DNA from: Bacillus sp. FJAT-29814
GTDB taxonomy: Bacteria > Bacillota > Bacilli > Bacillales > Cytobacillaceae
Assembly: GCF_001510715.1 (NCBI RefSeq)
Contig: NZ_LMTJ01000001.1
Location: 604,471 to 668,470, forward strand
Direction: 5' to 3'
DNA length: 64,000 bases
The translations under genes were made by a program, and so were the position numbers. Position 1 is the first letter of the stretch; each line of letters opens with the position of its first letter. Shown here one piece after another: positions 26,005-34,937 of this stretch. Under the pieces are notes generated by a model that saw only the letters and a list, made by a program, of their open reading frames with translations, had not been told where the DNA came from and did no database searches.

Positions 26005-26014
26005 AAGTTTCACT

Positions 26015-27253
26015 TTATGGTGCGGCACGTTCATTTAATCCAGCCTCAATCCCCGCCGTTTCCGGCTGATTCCGTTCAGAATTCTTAACCCTTAGGGTTA
26101 GCAAGAGGCCCAATGCCAAACAAATGGTTAAGAAAATAAACGCCGTTTTAAAACCGCCCCAATCCTCGATTAGCCACCCGGCGATGGCAGGACCAATCAA
26201 CTGTCCCACCGCAAAATAAAACGTCACATAACTGAAAGCAATTGGGATGTCAGCAGGCTTGACATAATCCATGCTGGAAGCCTGTGTCAGGGTAAATAGA
26301 CCTGTAGTGGTACTGGCTAGCAATACAATATGCAGGGTAAATCCTATAATAGTCGGCAATACCACAGGTAGAAGCATCGACACCATCGTCAGCGCCATTG
26401 TCAAAATTAATGAGGTTCTCCGCCCAATCTTATCGGAAATAGATCCCCAAATCGGACCGCTAAAAATCGACAGTATTCCGTTCAACGCCATTAGCTGTCC
26501 AGCGAATTTAGCTTCCACACCGGAATCAATCATATAGCTCATGATAAATACGGCCTGAACTATATAGGTAATGCCGACAACTCCATAAATGAGGCCAATG
26601 TTGATCACTTTTGGATTTTTGTAGATTTCTTTTGCTGATGGGCGTGGGGAATGCCCGTCTGATGGTATCTCATTTGGCGGATTTTTTATAAAAATGAATG
26701 TCAAAACAACTACGATCAAACCTATGACAGCATAAATCCCCCAAGCAAGCCTCCAGCCATCGTTGTTGTTTAAACTGTTTAAATAGGGGATGATGATACC
26801 GGAAAACAGCATCCCAATTCCTGCTCCGCTAGTTGTCAACCCAATCAAAAGGCCTTTTTTCTGAGGAAACCAGCCGACTAGCAGTGAAATAAATGGCGTA
26901 AAGGTGAAGGATGTCCCAATTCCCAATAACAGCATAAATAAAAATGCAACGGAATAAGCGGATGTGAGCGAAAGTCCGGCCAACCCAACTGTAACAAGTG
27001 AAATCCCAAGTAAAACCGTCTTCTTAGAGCCCCATTTGGATGCAAGAATGCCAGCGAAGATTAACGTGCTTAAATATCCAAATGACGTAGTTGTACCCAG
27101 AAAACCCGCCTCTTTATATGTAAGTGACAGCCCATCTCTCATAAACGGGAGAATGATGCCATATGACAGGCGTGCAAAAGCTAATACAACAATCGTTGTT
27201 AACATGCCAATAATGGCATATAGCCACAATCGTTTCAGATTATCTTTATCCAT
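26015..27253 (-). CDS. MFS transporter (YbfB/YjiJ- or OFA-like)
   Basis: A 412-residue protein with about 12 membrane segments and a major-facilitator layout: an early LSYGIILPFMRDGLSLTYKEAG region, a loop-2 region ILASKWGSKKTVL, a central cytoplasmic loop rich in Pro and Lys, and IWGSISDKIGRRTSLI in the second half. The ATG at 27253 has AAGGAG about 9 bp upstream. The substrate is unknown. It is divergent from an FAD-dependent oxidoreductase gene. Confidence 0.88.
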   Translation of the reverse strand: MDKDNLKRLWLYAIIGMLTTIVVLAFARLSYGIILPFMRDGLSLTYKEAGFLGTTTSFGYLSTLIFAGILASKWGSKKTVLLGISLVTVGLAGLSLTSAYSVAFLFMLLLGIGTSFTFTPFISLLVGWFPQKKGLLIGLTTSGAGIGMLFSGIIIPYLNSLNNNDGWRLAWGIYAVIGLIVVVLTFIFIKNPPNEIPSDGHSPRPSAKEIYKNPKVINIGLIYGVVGITYIVQAVFIMSYMIDSGVEAKFAGQLMALNGILSIFSGPIWGSISDKIGRRTSLILTMALTMVSMLLPVVLPTIIGFTLHIVLLASTTTGLFTLTQASSMDYVKPADIPIAFSYVTFYFAVGQLIGPAIAGWLIEDWGGFKTAFIFLTICLALGLLLTLRVKNSERNQPETAGIEAGLNERAAP

Positions 27254-27383
27254 ATGATGCTCTCCTTTTCGATAGAAAAATCCCCTTGCCACACCTCGTC
27301 CTATTCTATTTAAATCATTGTGCTGTTGGAAAATGTGATAAACTATTCATGGCTGAAATCGGTATAAAAGGGGTTTGTGCAAA

Positions 27384-28700
27384 TTGAATCAGCGAACAGC
27401 AATCATCATTGGCGGGGGGATGGCCGGAAAACTAATTGCCGCCGCAATCTCGCCATATTTTAATAGAGTTGAAATCTTGGAGAAGGATCAAAATCCTGGT
27501 AAAAATAGTACAGTCAGAGCGGGAGTAACCCAGGGGAATCACATTCATGCATTGCTTCACGCCGGTGATCAAGCTCTCGAAATTCTTTTTCCCGGTTTTA
27601 AACAAGATATGGTTTCACGTGGGTCGATTTTAATTAATTCCACGGGAGATTTGGCCTGGAATCACCATGGTGTTTGGAAAATGCGTTTTAAAGGGAACGA
27701 TACGACACTGCTGCAAACAAGGCCATTGTTGGAATCTTATATAGAGGAACGAGTCAATTTTATTCCAAATATCCACTATACATATGGCATCAAAGTGCTA
27801 GCATATTCCTATCAATCTGATAAAGATGTGATAGACGGAGTGGAGATCCTAGAAAATAACGAACAAAAACATCTAAAAGCAAATATCGTCATCGATGCGA
27901 GCGGCTCGAGCTCTTTTACGAAGGCCTGGTTGGAAAAACAAGATAGATTCATTCCGGAAGAAACAGTGGAAATAGGCCTTTGCTATGCAACGAGACAATT
28001 TCAATTACAGGAGCAACCAAGGAATTTTAAAATTAAGCTTATTTATCCAGAAGCTCCCTCTCAAACACTCGGGGGCACGCTTTCGATGGTCGAAGACGAT
28101 AAATATATCGTGACATTAATCGGCTATTTAAATAGCTTGAATCCGGCAGACGTCAGCAGTGAGCAAGGTTTTATTGAACAAGCCTCCAAGCTGCCGTTGC
28201 CTGATCTTTATCAGGAACTGGTAAATGGCACCTCCCTATCCGAAACGAAAATTTATAAAGTTCCTCAGATCAAATGGCGCCGGTTCGAAAAAATCAAGCT
28301 TCCGGAAGGTCTTTTGGTTGCGGGTGATTCCATTTGCCGAATCGATCCAGTATTCGGTCAAGGGATGAGTATTGCAGCGGTCGAAGCCTTGGCAATTAGA
28401 GAATTTTTTTCGGAAGCTTCAATACCGGGCAGCTTGAAAAAATTACAAAAGAAATTGGCGAAAATTGTGGCCCCGGTTTGGTCGATGGTTTTATGCGAAG
28501 ACTTCCGTTACCCAGGGGTTAAAGGCAAGAAACCATTCGGTTTAGGTTTTCAACAATGGTATGTGAAACGAATTTTTCAACTATCTGCCGTAAATCGGCC
28601 CATCTATCAAGATTTTATTAAAGTGATGAATTTGACAGGGTCTGCCTTGATCCTTTTTAAACCATCTACCATCAAAGCAGTTTTTAAAACCAAAGTATAA
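27384..28700 (+). CDS. FAD-dependent oxidoreductase of the UbiH/geranylgeranyl-reductase type
   Basis: A flavoprotein of about 438 residues. It begins with the FAD ADP-binding motif (AIIIGGGMAGKLIAAAIS) and carries the second FAD motif LVAGDSICRIDPVFGQGM about 300 residues later, the layout of flavin hydroxylases, halogenases and geranylgeranyl reductases. The TTG at 27384 is favoured because AAAAGGGG lies about 10 bp upstream; a TTG at 27375 is too close to it. The substrate is unknown. A terminator follows. Confidence 0.82.
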   Translation: MNQRTAIIIGGGMAGKLIAAAISPYFNRVEILEKDQNPGKNSTVRAGVTQGNHIHALLHAGDQALEILFPGFKQDMVSRGSILINSTGDLAWNHHGVWKMRFKGNDTTLLQTRPLLESYIEERVNFIPNIHYTYGIKVLAYSYQSDKDVIDGVEILENNEQKHLKANIVIDASGSSSFTKAWLEKQDRFIPEETVEIGLCYATRQFQLQEQPRNFKIKLIYPEAPSQTLGGTLSMVEDDKYIVTLIGYLNSLNPADVSSEQGFIEQASKLPLPDLYQELVNGTSLSETKIYKVPQIKWRRFEKIKLPEGLLVAGDSICRIDPVFGQGMSIAAVEALAIREFFSEASIPGSLKKLQKKLAKIVAPVWSMVLCEDFRYPGVKGKKPFGLGFQQWYVKRIFQLSAVNRPIYQDFIKVMNLTGSALILFKPSTIKAVFKTKV

Positions 28701-28766
28701 AATTTTTTTGCGTTAAGTTAATTCCTTATTAATAAAATGGGGTAAATAAGCTAACCAATAAAACGT

Positions 28767-28809
28767 AATGAGCTAACCGAAATTTTCGGTTGGCTCATTA
28801 TTTATTTTA
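28767..28809 (+). terminator. terminator of the flavoprotein gene
   Basis: AATGAGCTAACCGAAA pairs with TTTTCGGTTGGCTCATT and is followed by ATTTATTTT. Confidence 0.85.
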
Positions 28810-28832
28810 AATGAAATTTTCAAAAAATTCCA

Positions 28833-28861
28833 TTGACTTTTATCGATTTTCTATAGATAAT
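28833..28861 (+). promoter_or_regulatory. sigma-A promoter of the proBA operon
   Basis: TTGACT (28833-28838) and GATAAT (28856-28861) are 17 bp apart, about 45 bp upstream of the T-box leader core. Confidence 0.75.
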
Positions 28862-28904
28862 AAATAAAATTAAAACAGAAATCAGTAAGGGACTAGTAAA
28901 TTTT

Positions 28905-29106
28905 TGGAACATGCCAGAGAGTGAAACCCGTGGCTGCAAGGTTTCTCATGGAAAGAGGATTGAACCTGCCCTATTAAAACTGCTTATGCAAACATAAGCC
29001 GTCACCCGCGTTAAGGGATCGAGTGGGTGCATGGCATCAAATAAGGTGGTACCGCGGAAACGACTTTTCCGTCCTTTGTATAGGACAGGAGAGTCGTTTT
29101 TTATTT
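28905..29106 (+). ncRNA. T-box leader (proline-specific) controlling proBA
   Basis: The leader has the conserved T-box sequence AGGTGGTACCGCG at 29044-29056, followed by a terminator stem (CGACTTTTCCGTCC with GGACAGGAGAGTCG) and a T run. The GAACCTGCC segment at 28962-28970 places a CCT proline codon (28965-28967) at the specifier position. Uncharged tRNA-Pro would stabilise the antiterminator and permit proBA expression. The proline specifier agrees with the downstream genes. Confidence 0.93.
29060..29106 (+). terminator. regulated terminator of the T-box leader
   Basis: This stem competes with the antiterminator that contains the T-box sequence. Its arms are 14 bp long with a T run of at least six bases after it. 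Confidence 0.88.
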
Positions 29107-29127
29107 TTTAAAAAAGAAGGGGTCGAA

Positions 29128-30240
29128 ATGAAGAAACAATTGGTAGTTGTAAAAATCGGCAGCAGCTCGCTTACTACATCGTCTGGAGCAATTTCCGCCG
29201 AGAAAATGCGGGACCATGTCGAGGCAATCGCGCAACTGAAAAAACAAGGTCATGATGTGATTCTCATTTCCTCCGGAGCGGTTGCGGCCGGCTTTGGGGC
29301 GCTTGGCTACCCGGGGCGCCCGAAAACAGTGGCAGGGAAACAGGCTGCCGCGGCTGTTGGCCAAGGGTTGCTAATGCAACATTATAATGAACTGTTTCAA
29401 AAATTTGAGATTGTTCCAGCACAAATCCTGTTAACGAGAGAGGATTTTTACAATAAACTCCGGTTTCAGAACTTATATTCAGCGATGACCGAATTGCTGC
29501 ATCGGGGAGTGCTGCCGATTATTAATGAAAATGATTCGGTCGCGATCGAGGAATTGACGTTTGGCGACAATGACATGCTGTCGGCACTGGTAAGCGGATT
29601 TTTACATGCAAATGCGCTGATTATTTTAACGGATGTAAATGGGATTTACGATGGGAACCCAAGGGTTTCGCCAACTGCAAAAAAATATCATTTTATCCCT
29701 GAGGTTTCGGAAGATTTGCTGGCCGTTGCCGGTGATAGTGGGTCAAGTGTCGGAACCGGCGGCATGAAATCGAAGCTGCTCGCAGCGAAAAAAGCGTTAT
29801 CGTTAGGTGTCAGTGTCTTTGTCGGTAGAGGTTCAGGTCCGGAAAAATTGGTAGATATCTTAGCTGGGAAAGGGGATGGCACCTATATCGGCGGCGCGTT
29901 CCAAACACAGATGCAAATGCGCAAGCAATGGATTGCTTACCATTCCCAGGTTGGTGGCGTCGTTGAAATCGATGACGGTGCGGAGCAGGCGATTGTACAG
30001 AAGGGGAAAAGTTTGCTCCCAGTGGGGGTAACGAATGTCATCGGCGAATTTAATGCCTTGGACGTTGTCGAGGTCCGCAATCAAAAGGGGAAAACAATTG
30101 GCAAAGGACAGGTTTATTTTTCAGCACAAGATTTGGTTAAGGTGAAGGGACTTCCCAGTGAACAATCGAAGGCGTATTCGATTAATCACCGGGCTGAAGT
30201 GATCCATCGGGATAATTGGGTGAAATTAAGAGAGGAGTGA
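29128..30240 (+). CDS. proB: glutamate 5-kinase
   Basis: ProB phosphorylates glutamate to gamma-glutamyl phosphate, the first step of proline synthesis. The 370-residue protein has the amino acid kinase domain ([48 protein letters not shown]) and a C-terminal PUA domain from about residue 275. The start at 29128 follows AAGAAGGGG; earlier starts would lie inside the T-box leader. It precedes proA by 5 bp, and both depend on the T-box. Confidence 0.96.
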   Translation: MKKQLVVVKIGSSSLTTSSGAISAEKMRDHVEAIAQLKKQGHDVILISSGAVAAGFGALGYPGRPKTVAGKQAAAAVGQGLLMQHYNELFQKFEIVPAQILLTREDFYNKLRFQNLYSAMTELLHRGVLPIINENDSVAIEELTFGDNDMLSALVSGFLHANALIILTDVNGIYDGNPRVSPTAKKYHFIPEVSEDLLAVAGDSGSSVGTGGMKSKLLAAKKALSLGVSVFVGRGSGPEKLVDILAGKGDGTYIGGAFQTQMQMRKQWIAYHSQVGGVVEIDDGAEQAIVQKGKSLLPVGVTNVIGEFNALDVVEVRNQKGKTIGKGQVYFSAQDLVKVKGLPSEQSKAYSINHRAEVIHRDNWVKLREE

Positions 30241-30245
30241 GGTGC

Positions 30246-31487
30246 ATGACGGAATTGCTATCAAAGGCGAAAAAATTGAAGGCGGCATCAAAAAGACTGG
30301 GGATGCTGTCCAGCGTTGAAAAAAACGAGGCGCTCGCGGGGATGGCGAAGCGGATATCGGCGGAAAAGGAGTACATTTTAGGGGAAAATCAGAAAGATAT
30401 TTCAGTAGGTAAAGCTAACGGTTTATCAGCATCACTGCTGGACCGCCTGCTGTTGACCTCTGACAGGATTAATCAAATTGTTGATGGAATCTATCAGGTT
30501 ATGGAACTTGAAGATCCGATTGGCGAAAGGATTGAAGCTTGGGACCGCCCAAATGGCCTGCAAATTGAAACCGTCCGAGTTCCGCTTGGGGTGATTGGAA
30601 TGGTGTATGAGGCAAGGCCGAACGTGACGGTTGATGCGGCGACCCTTTGTTTGAAGGCAGGCAATGCCGTGCTGTTACGTGGCAGTACCTCAGCGTTGAC
30701 CTCCAATAAAGCACTTGTAACGGTGATGCGTGCCGCACTGGAAGAAACGGCGATTCCGTCGGATGCAGTCCAGCTTTTGGAGGATACAAGCCGCGAAACG
30801 GCCTCGGAAATGTTCCGATTGAATCAATATCTGGATGTGCTGATTCCGCGCGGCGGGGCGGGTTTAATCCAGTCGGTGGTGCAGAATGCGACTGTTCCTG
30901 TATTGGAAACGGGGGTTGGAAACTGCCATATCTTTATTGATGAATCTGGGAAAAAAGAGATGGCGATTCCGATTGTGCTAAATGCAAAATTACAGCGGCC
31001 TTCGGTTTGTAACGCGGTGGAAACGGTGTTAATTCACGAAAACTGGGCTCATACTTCTGAGTTATTGAACGAACTTCATCTTAGTGGTGTGGAACTCCGC
31101 GGGGATGATGCTTTGTGTGATGAATTCTCATTTGTCAAACAGGCTACGGAAGAAGACTGGGGGACAGAATTTTTAGCGCCGGTTTTGGCGGTAAAGACTG
31201 TTGGAGATGTTAAAGGGGCGGTTGAGCATATTGATCAATATGGAACGAAGCATTCCGAAGCGATTATTTCTGAAAATGATGAAAATGTCTCGTTATTTTT
31301 CCAGGCGGTGGACGCAGCGGTGCTGTATCATAATGCGTCTACGAGATTTACTGACGGGGAACAATTTGGCTATGGTGCTGAAATCGGCATCAGCACGCAA
31401 AAGCTCCATGCCCGCGGTCCAATGGGTCTGAAAGCAATTACGACTACAAAAGCGATTGTCCGAGGCACAGGGCAAATTCGCGGATAG
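30246..31487 (+). CDS. proA: gamma-glutamyl phosphate reductase
   Basis: ProA reduces gamma-glutamyl phosphate to glutamate 5-semialdehyde with NADPH. The 413-residue protein shows the ProA features [21 protein letters not shown], the catalytic Cys in [11 protein letters not shown] and the C-terminal [20 protein letters not shown] region. The ATG at 30246 has AGGAGTGAGG upstream. An earlier in-frame start would overlap proB and is less likely. No proC/proI gene follows. Confidence 0.96.
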   Translation: MTELLSKAKKLKAASKRLGMLSSVEKNEALAGMAKRISAEKEYILGENQKDISVGKANGLSASLLDRLLLTSDRINQIVDGIYQVMELEDPIGERIEAWDRPNGLQIETVRVPLGVIGMVYEARPNVTVDAATLCLKAGNAVLLRGSTSALTSNKALVTVMRAALEETAIPSDAVQLLEDTSRETASEMFRLNQYLDVLIPRGGAGLIQSVVQNATVPVLETGVGNCHIFIDESGKKEMAIPIVLNAKLQRPSVCNAVETVLIHENWAHTSELLNELHLSGVELRGDDALCDEFSFVKQATEEDWGTEFLAPVLAVKTVGDVKGAVEHIDQYGTKHSEAIISENDENVSLFFQAVDAAVLYHNASTRFTDGEQFGYGAEIGISTQKLHARGPMGLKAITTTKAIVRGTGQIRG

Positions 31488-31514
31488 AACTCCTCTTTAT
31501 GGGGAGTTTTTTTC
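31488..31514 (+). terminator. terminator of proBA
   Basis: AACTCC and GGGGAGTT flank a short loop, followed by a long T run. Confidence 0.8.
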
Positions 31515-31551
31515 TTTTGGCAAATAAACGACTGAGTTATATTATTTTTGC

Positions 31552-31557
31552 TATAAT
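31552..31557 (+). promoter_or_regulatory. -10 box upstream of the helicase gene
   Basis: A perfect TATAAT lies 37 bp before the ATG. A clear -35 box is not seen. Confidence 0.4.
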
Positions 31558-31593
31558 AGAACATATATTCTCGCGAACTGAGTTGATATTATA

Positions 31594-33867
31594 ATGTCTG
31601 ACATACAAATTTCGGTACGGACCCTAGTTGAATTTGTTTATTCCAGCGGCAGCATTGATTCGCGTTTCCGGCCGCAATCCACACTTGTGGATGGAACAAG
31701 GGCCCATCAAAAAATCCAGAAAACCTATAAAGATGGGGATCAAAAAGAAGTCTATCTAAGCGTGGAAATTCCTTTTGACGGGATGAACTTTGTCATTGAC
31801 GGCCGTTGTGATGGGCTGCTTTTTGAAGACGGTGAAGTCACAATCGATGAAATCAAGTCTTTCTCTCAAGCCTTAGAGCAGTTAGAGGGGAAGGGCTATC
31901 CCGTTCACTGGGCCCAGGCAAAGGTTTACGCCTATATCTATGCCCGTGAACACCAGTTGCAGGACATTTTTGTCCAGCTCACTTACGTCCATACGGAATC
32001 CGACCAGAAAAAATACTATAAAAGGAAGTTCACGTTATCGCAACTGGAAGGTTTCATAAATGAAGTAATTAAAACTTACGCACCCTATGCCCGGCTTCAA
32101 CTAGAGCATATCGCAAACCGCAATGCATCCGCCAAAGAACTTGCCTTTCCGTTCCCTTCTTATCGAAACGGGCAGCGGCAACTGGCAGGAGCGGTTTACA
32201 AGACCATGACAGACAGAAAGAATTTGTTTGCAAAAGCCCCGACCGGAATCGGCAAAACCATATCTACGCTGTTTCCATCAGTAAAAGCGATTGGCGAGGG
32301 CGAGATTACCCGCATTTTCTATCTTACGGCGAAAACGATTACCAGGACAACGGCAGAGGAAGCATTGGACCGAATGCGCGCCTGCGGCCTTTGTTTAAAG
32401 TCGGTTACCATTACGGCAAAAGATAAGGTGTGTTTTAAAGACGAAACCAATTGCCAAAAAGAATATTGTGAGTTTGCTAATGGCTATTATGATCGAATTA
32501 ACGGGGCTGTCCTGGACATTTTGGCCAATGAACAGGGGCTTACCCGTGAAGTGATCGAGAGGTATGCCCTCAAACATAAGGTCTGCCCGTTTGAATACTC
32601 GCTTGACCTTGCCTATGCCGTTGATGCCGTCATTTGCGATTATAATTACATTTTCGACCCACAGGTCTCACTGAAGCGTCTGTTTGAGGAGCAAAAGAAG
32701 TCCACTGTCTTACTGGTGGATGAGGCCCATAACTTGGTCGACCGCGGCCGAGAAATGTTTTCGGCCTCCATCAGCAAAGATGTGTTCCTGCAGCTTAAAA
32801 AGGAATACAAAGGAATTAACAAGCCAGTCTATGAAGCAGCCGGAAAGGTTAACTCATGGTTTATATCGTTAAAAAAAGAACATCCCAATAAGAATGAATT
32901 TGTCATCGAAACGCTTGATGAAGGTTTAATAGAACTGCTCCATGAATTTATTGAAACGGCCGAACCACTGCTTAAGACCGGGCCCCATGCCAATCTACTT
33001 GATTCGTACTTTACTGTCCAAAGCTTTTTAAAAATCGCAGAATTGCTCGATGACCATTTCGTAATGTATGGAGAGAAACATAAAAATGATTTTACTCTTA
33101 AGCTATTCTGCATTGATCCATCACAACTGTTAAAACAGATGGGGAAGAGCTTTCGGTCAAAAGTATTTTTTTCAGCAACACTGTCGCCGATGACCTATTA
33201 TCGAGACGTTGTCGGCGGGAATGAAGATGACTTTGCCATTATGATTCCATCTCCTTTTTCCAAAGAACAGACCGATGTTTACCTCAAGCCGTTGTCTACC
33301 CGCTACCGGGACCGGGAAAATACAAAGGGGGAAATCGTCGCAGCCATCCGAACATTCATCAAAAACAATCCCGGAAACTGGCTGATCTTTTTCCCATCGT
33401 ATCAGTACCTGCTAACAGTATACGAACTGTTCAAGCAACAGGATTCCGAGACAAATACACTGGTACAGTCACAGGGAATGACTGAACCTGACCGCGAGGT
33501 GTTCTTAAAGGAATTCCAGCCTGATTCAACGGACACTTTACTCGGTTTCGCCGTCCTTGGCGGTATTTTTTCCGAAGGGATTGATTTGAAGGGCGACCGC
33601 TTAAATGGGGTCATGGTTGTCGGTGTCGGCTTGCCGCAAATTTGTTTTGAACGAGATCTGATAAAAGACCATTTTAATAAAAACGATAAAAACGGCTACA
33701 ACTACGCCTACATTTATCCCGGCATGAACAAAGTTTTGCAGGCGGGCGGGAGGCTGATTCGTTCGGAGACGGACAGGGGGACCATCGTCCTGATTGATGA
33801 CCGTTTCCTAAAGCAGCCTTATCACGCCCTGCTTCCTGAAGAATGGAGCAATTATACAGTAATCTAG
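31594..33867 (+). CDS. Cas4/RecB-like nuclease fused to a DinG/XPD-type helicase
   Basis: A 757-residue protein. Residues about 1-190 resemble a PD-(D/E)XK nuclease (GRCDGLLFEDGEVTIDEIKSF, then QAKVYAYIYA). Residues about 190-757 form a superfamily 2 iron-sulfur helicase: Walker A APTGIGKT at 215-222, four clustered Cys (from about residue 264 to 330, in RACGLCLKS, KVCFKDETNCQKEYC and KVCPFEY), DEAH at 376-379, and C-terminal GGIFSEGIDLKGDRL and QAGGRLIRSETDRG. It probably unwinds and processes DNA in repair. The ribosome-binding site is weak (TGAGTTGAT). It stands alone, with no CRISPR or defence genes nearby. Confidence 0.88.
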   Translation: MSDIQISVRTLVEFVYSSGSIDSRFRPQSTLVDGTRAHQKIQKTYKDGDQKEVYLSVEIPFDGMNFVIDGRCDGLLFEDGEVTIDEIKSFSQALEQLEGKGYPVHWAQAKVYAYIYAREHQLQDIFVQLTYVHTESDQKKYYKRKFTLSQLEGFINEVIKTYAPYARLQLEHIANRNASAKELAFPFPSYRNGQRQLAGAVYKTMTDRKNLFAKAPTGIGKTISTLFPSVKAIGEGEITRIFYLTAKTITRTTAEEALDRMRACGLCLKSVTITAKDKVCFKDETNCQKEYCEFANGYYDRINGAVLDILANEQGLTREVIERYALKHKVCPFEYSLDLAYAVDAVICDYNYIFDPQVSLKRLFEEQKKSTVLLVDEAHNLVDRGREMFSASISKDVFLQLKKEYKGINKPVYEAAGKVNSWFISLKKEHPNKNEFVIETLDEGLIELLHEFIETAEPLLKTGPHANLLDSYFTVQSFLKIAELLDDHFVMYGEKHKNDFTLKLFCIDPSQLLKQMGKSFRSKVFFSATLSPMTYYRDVVGGNEDDFAIMIPSPFSKEQTDVYLKPLSTRYRDRENTKGEIVAAIRTFIKNNPGNWLIFFPSYQYLLTVYELFKQQDSETNTLVQSQGMTEPDREVFLKEFQPDSTDTLLGFAVLGGIFSEGIDLKGDRLNGVMVVGVGLPQICFERDLIKDHFNKNDKNGYNYAYIYPGMNKVLQAGGRLIRSETDRGTIVLIDDRFLKQPYHALLPEEWSNYTVI

Positions 33868-33902
33868 AGCACATCTAAAATTGGGTGTGCTTATTTTTTT
33901 AT
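33868..33902 (+). terminator. terminator of the helicase gene
   Basis: AGCACA and TGTGCT enclose a 12-bp loop and run into TATTTTTTTAT. Confidence 0.7.
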
Positions 33903-33997
33903 AATTTTTTGCATTTTGGATGACAATTTCAGAATTTTTATCATATAATTAATAAAAAGTTGCATTAGGTAAAAACTTTGAAAAGAGGGCAAGAGAG

Positions 33998-34252
33998 ATG
34001 GCTCAACCTAATATTATCAAACTGGCAAATGGACAAAAAGGAAACTTAATAAAAATTACCTCCATCAACCTTGATGGAGTGATGAGAAGAAGATTATTGG
34101 ATTTGGGGTTTGTTGCGGGTGCAGTGGTCGAGGTTGTCCGAAAAAGCCCGCTGGGAGACCCGATCGCTTTCCGGGTCGCGCAAACGACAATTGCCTTAAG
34201 AAAAGAGGAAAGTGAAAAAATGGAAGGGGAGCTGGTTGCTAATGGGGAATGA
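33998..34252 (+). CDS. feoA: ferrous iron transport protein A
   Basis: A small 84-residue SH3-like protein of the FeoA family. MRRRLLDLGFVAGAVVEVV and the closing TTIALRKEESEKM region are typical. FeoA assists FeoB at the cytoplasmic face. GAGGGCAAGAGAG precedes the ATG. It overlaps the start of the FeoB GTPase gene by 11 bp, showing translational coupling. No convincing Fur box was found upstream. Confidence 0.9.
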   Translation: MAQPNIIKLANGQKGNLIKITSINLDGVMRRRLLDLGFVAGAVVEVVRKSPLGDPIAFRVAQTTIALRKEESEKMEGELVANGE

Positions 34253-34937
34253 ATATCGGATTGCCTTAACAGGGAACCCAAATACGGGAAAAAGCACGTT
34301 GTTCAATGCGTTAACAGGCTTACGGCAGCATACCGGCAACTGGGCCGGGAAAACCGTCTCCCTTGCTCAAGGCAGTGTTTCTTTTAAAAATAAAACCTTT
34401 CATTTCATCGACCTTCCGGGCACCTATTCGCTGTTTTCGAATTCCAAGGATGAGGAAGTGGCCCGTAATTACATTGTGTTTGAAAAACCGGATGTCACCC
34501 TTGTGGTGTTGGATGCCACTTCATTGGAGCGAAACTTCAATCTAGCCCTGCAGGTTCTGGAAATGACAAAAAACGTGATTGTCTGTATTAACCTGATTGA
34601 TGAAGCGGAAAAACAGGGAATCAGAATTAATGAGCGGTTGCTGATGAACCGCTTGGGTGTGCCGGTCGTAAAAATTTCGGCACGAAATAAGCAAGGGTTT
34701 CCGGTATTGCTTGATACGATTGACCGAATTGTCACAGGGGAAATTGAATGCCACCCGACACAAATGCAGTATTCGCCAGAAATCGAAGCGCAAATCGGTA
34801 AGATCGAGCCAAAAGTGCGCGAGATGGTCGGCGACCGGATTTCGGCTAGGTGGATATCGCTGCGTTTGCTTGACGGGGATGAGGCGTTATTGACGGAATT
34901 GGCGAAGAGATTTGTACCTGAAGGGGTGTCGGGATGA
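34242..34937 (+). CDS. feoB: FeoB GTPase domain protein (N-terminal half of a split FeoB)
   Basis: A 231-residue soluble G protein. G1 is GNPNTGKST at residues 11-19, switch I follows (TGNWAGKTV), G3 is DLPGTYSL, and the G4 position reads NLID. The helical region after the G domain is only partly included. The ATG at 34242 is inside feoA. The ORF ends at a TGA that overlaps the ATG of the next gene (ATGA), which encodes the membrane domain. Normal FeoB proteins join these parts in one chain. The clean coupled overlap suggests a natural fission, although a recent frameshift or sequencing error cannot be excluded. Confidence 0.9.
   Translation: MGNEYRIALTGNPNTGKSTLFNALTGLRQHTGNWAGKTVSLAQGSVSFKNKTFHFIDLPGTYSLFSNSKDEEVARNYIVFEKPDVTLVVLDATSLERNFNLALQVLEMTKNVIVCINLIDEAEKQGIRINERLLMNRLGVPVVKISARNKQGFPVLLDTIDRIVTGEIECHPTQMQYSPEIEAQIGKIEPKVREMVGDRISARWISLRLLDGDEALLTELAKRFVPEGVSG

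Noticed and set aside
25866-26006. Intact IS200/IS605 element
   Set aside because: There is no transposase or TnpB frame; only hairpins are present, so a mobile element call is not supported.
29023-29127. Extended N terminus of ProB
   Set aside because: The extension would translate the T-box sequence and terminator; the ATG at 29128 has its own ribosome-binding site.
33903-33997. Fur box before feoA
   Set aside because: The AT-rich stretch has a TATCATATAATTAATA-like segment but no convincing 7-1-7 symmetry.
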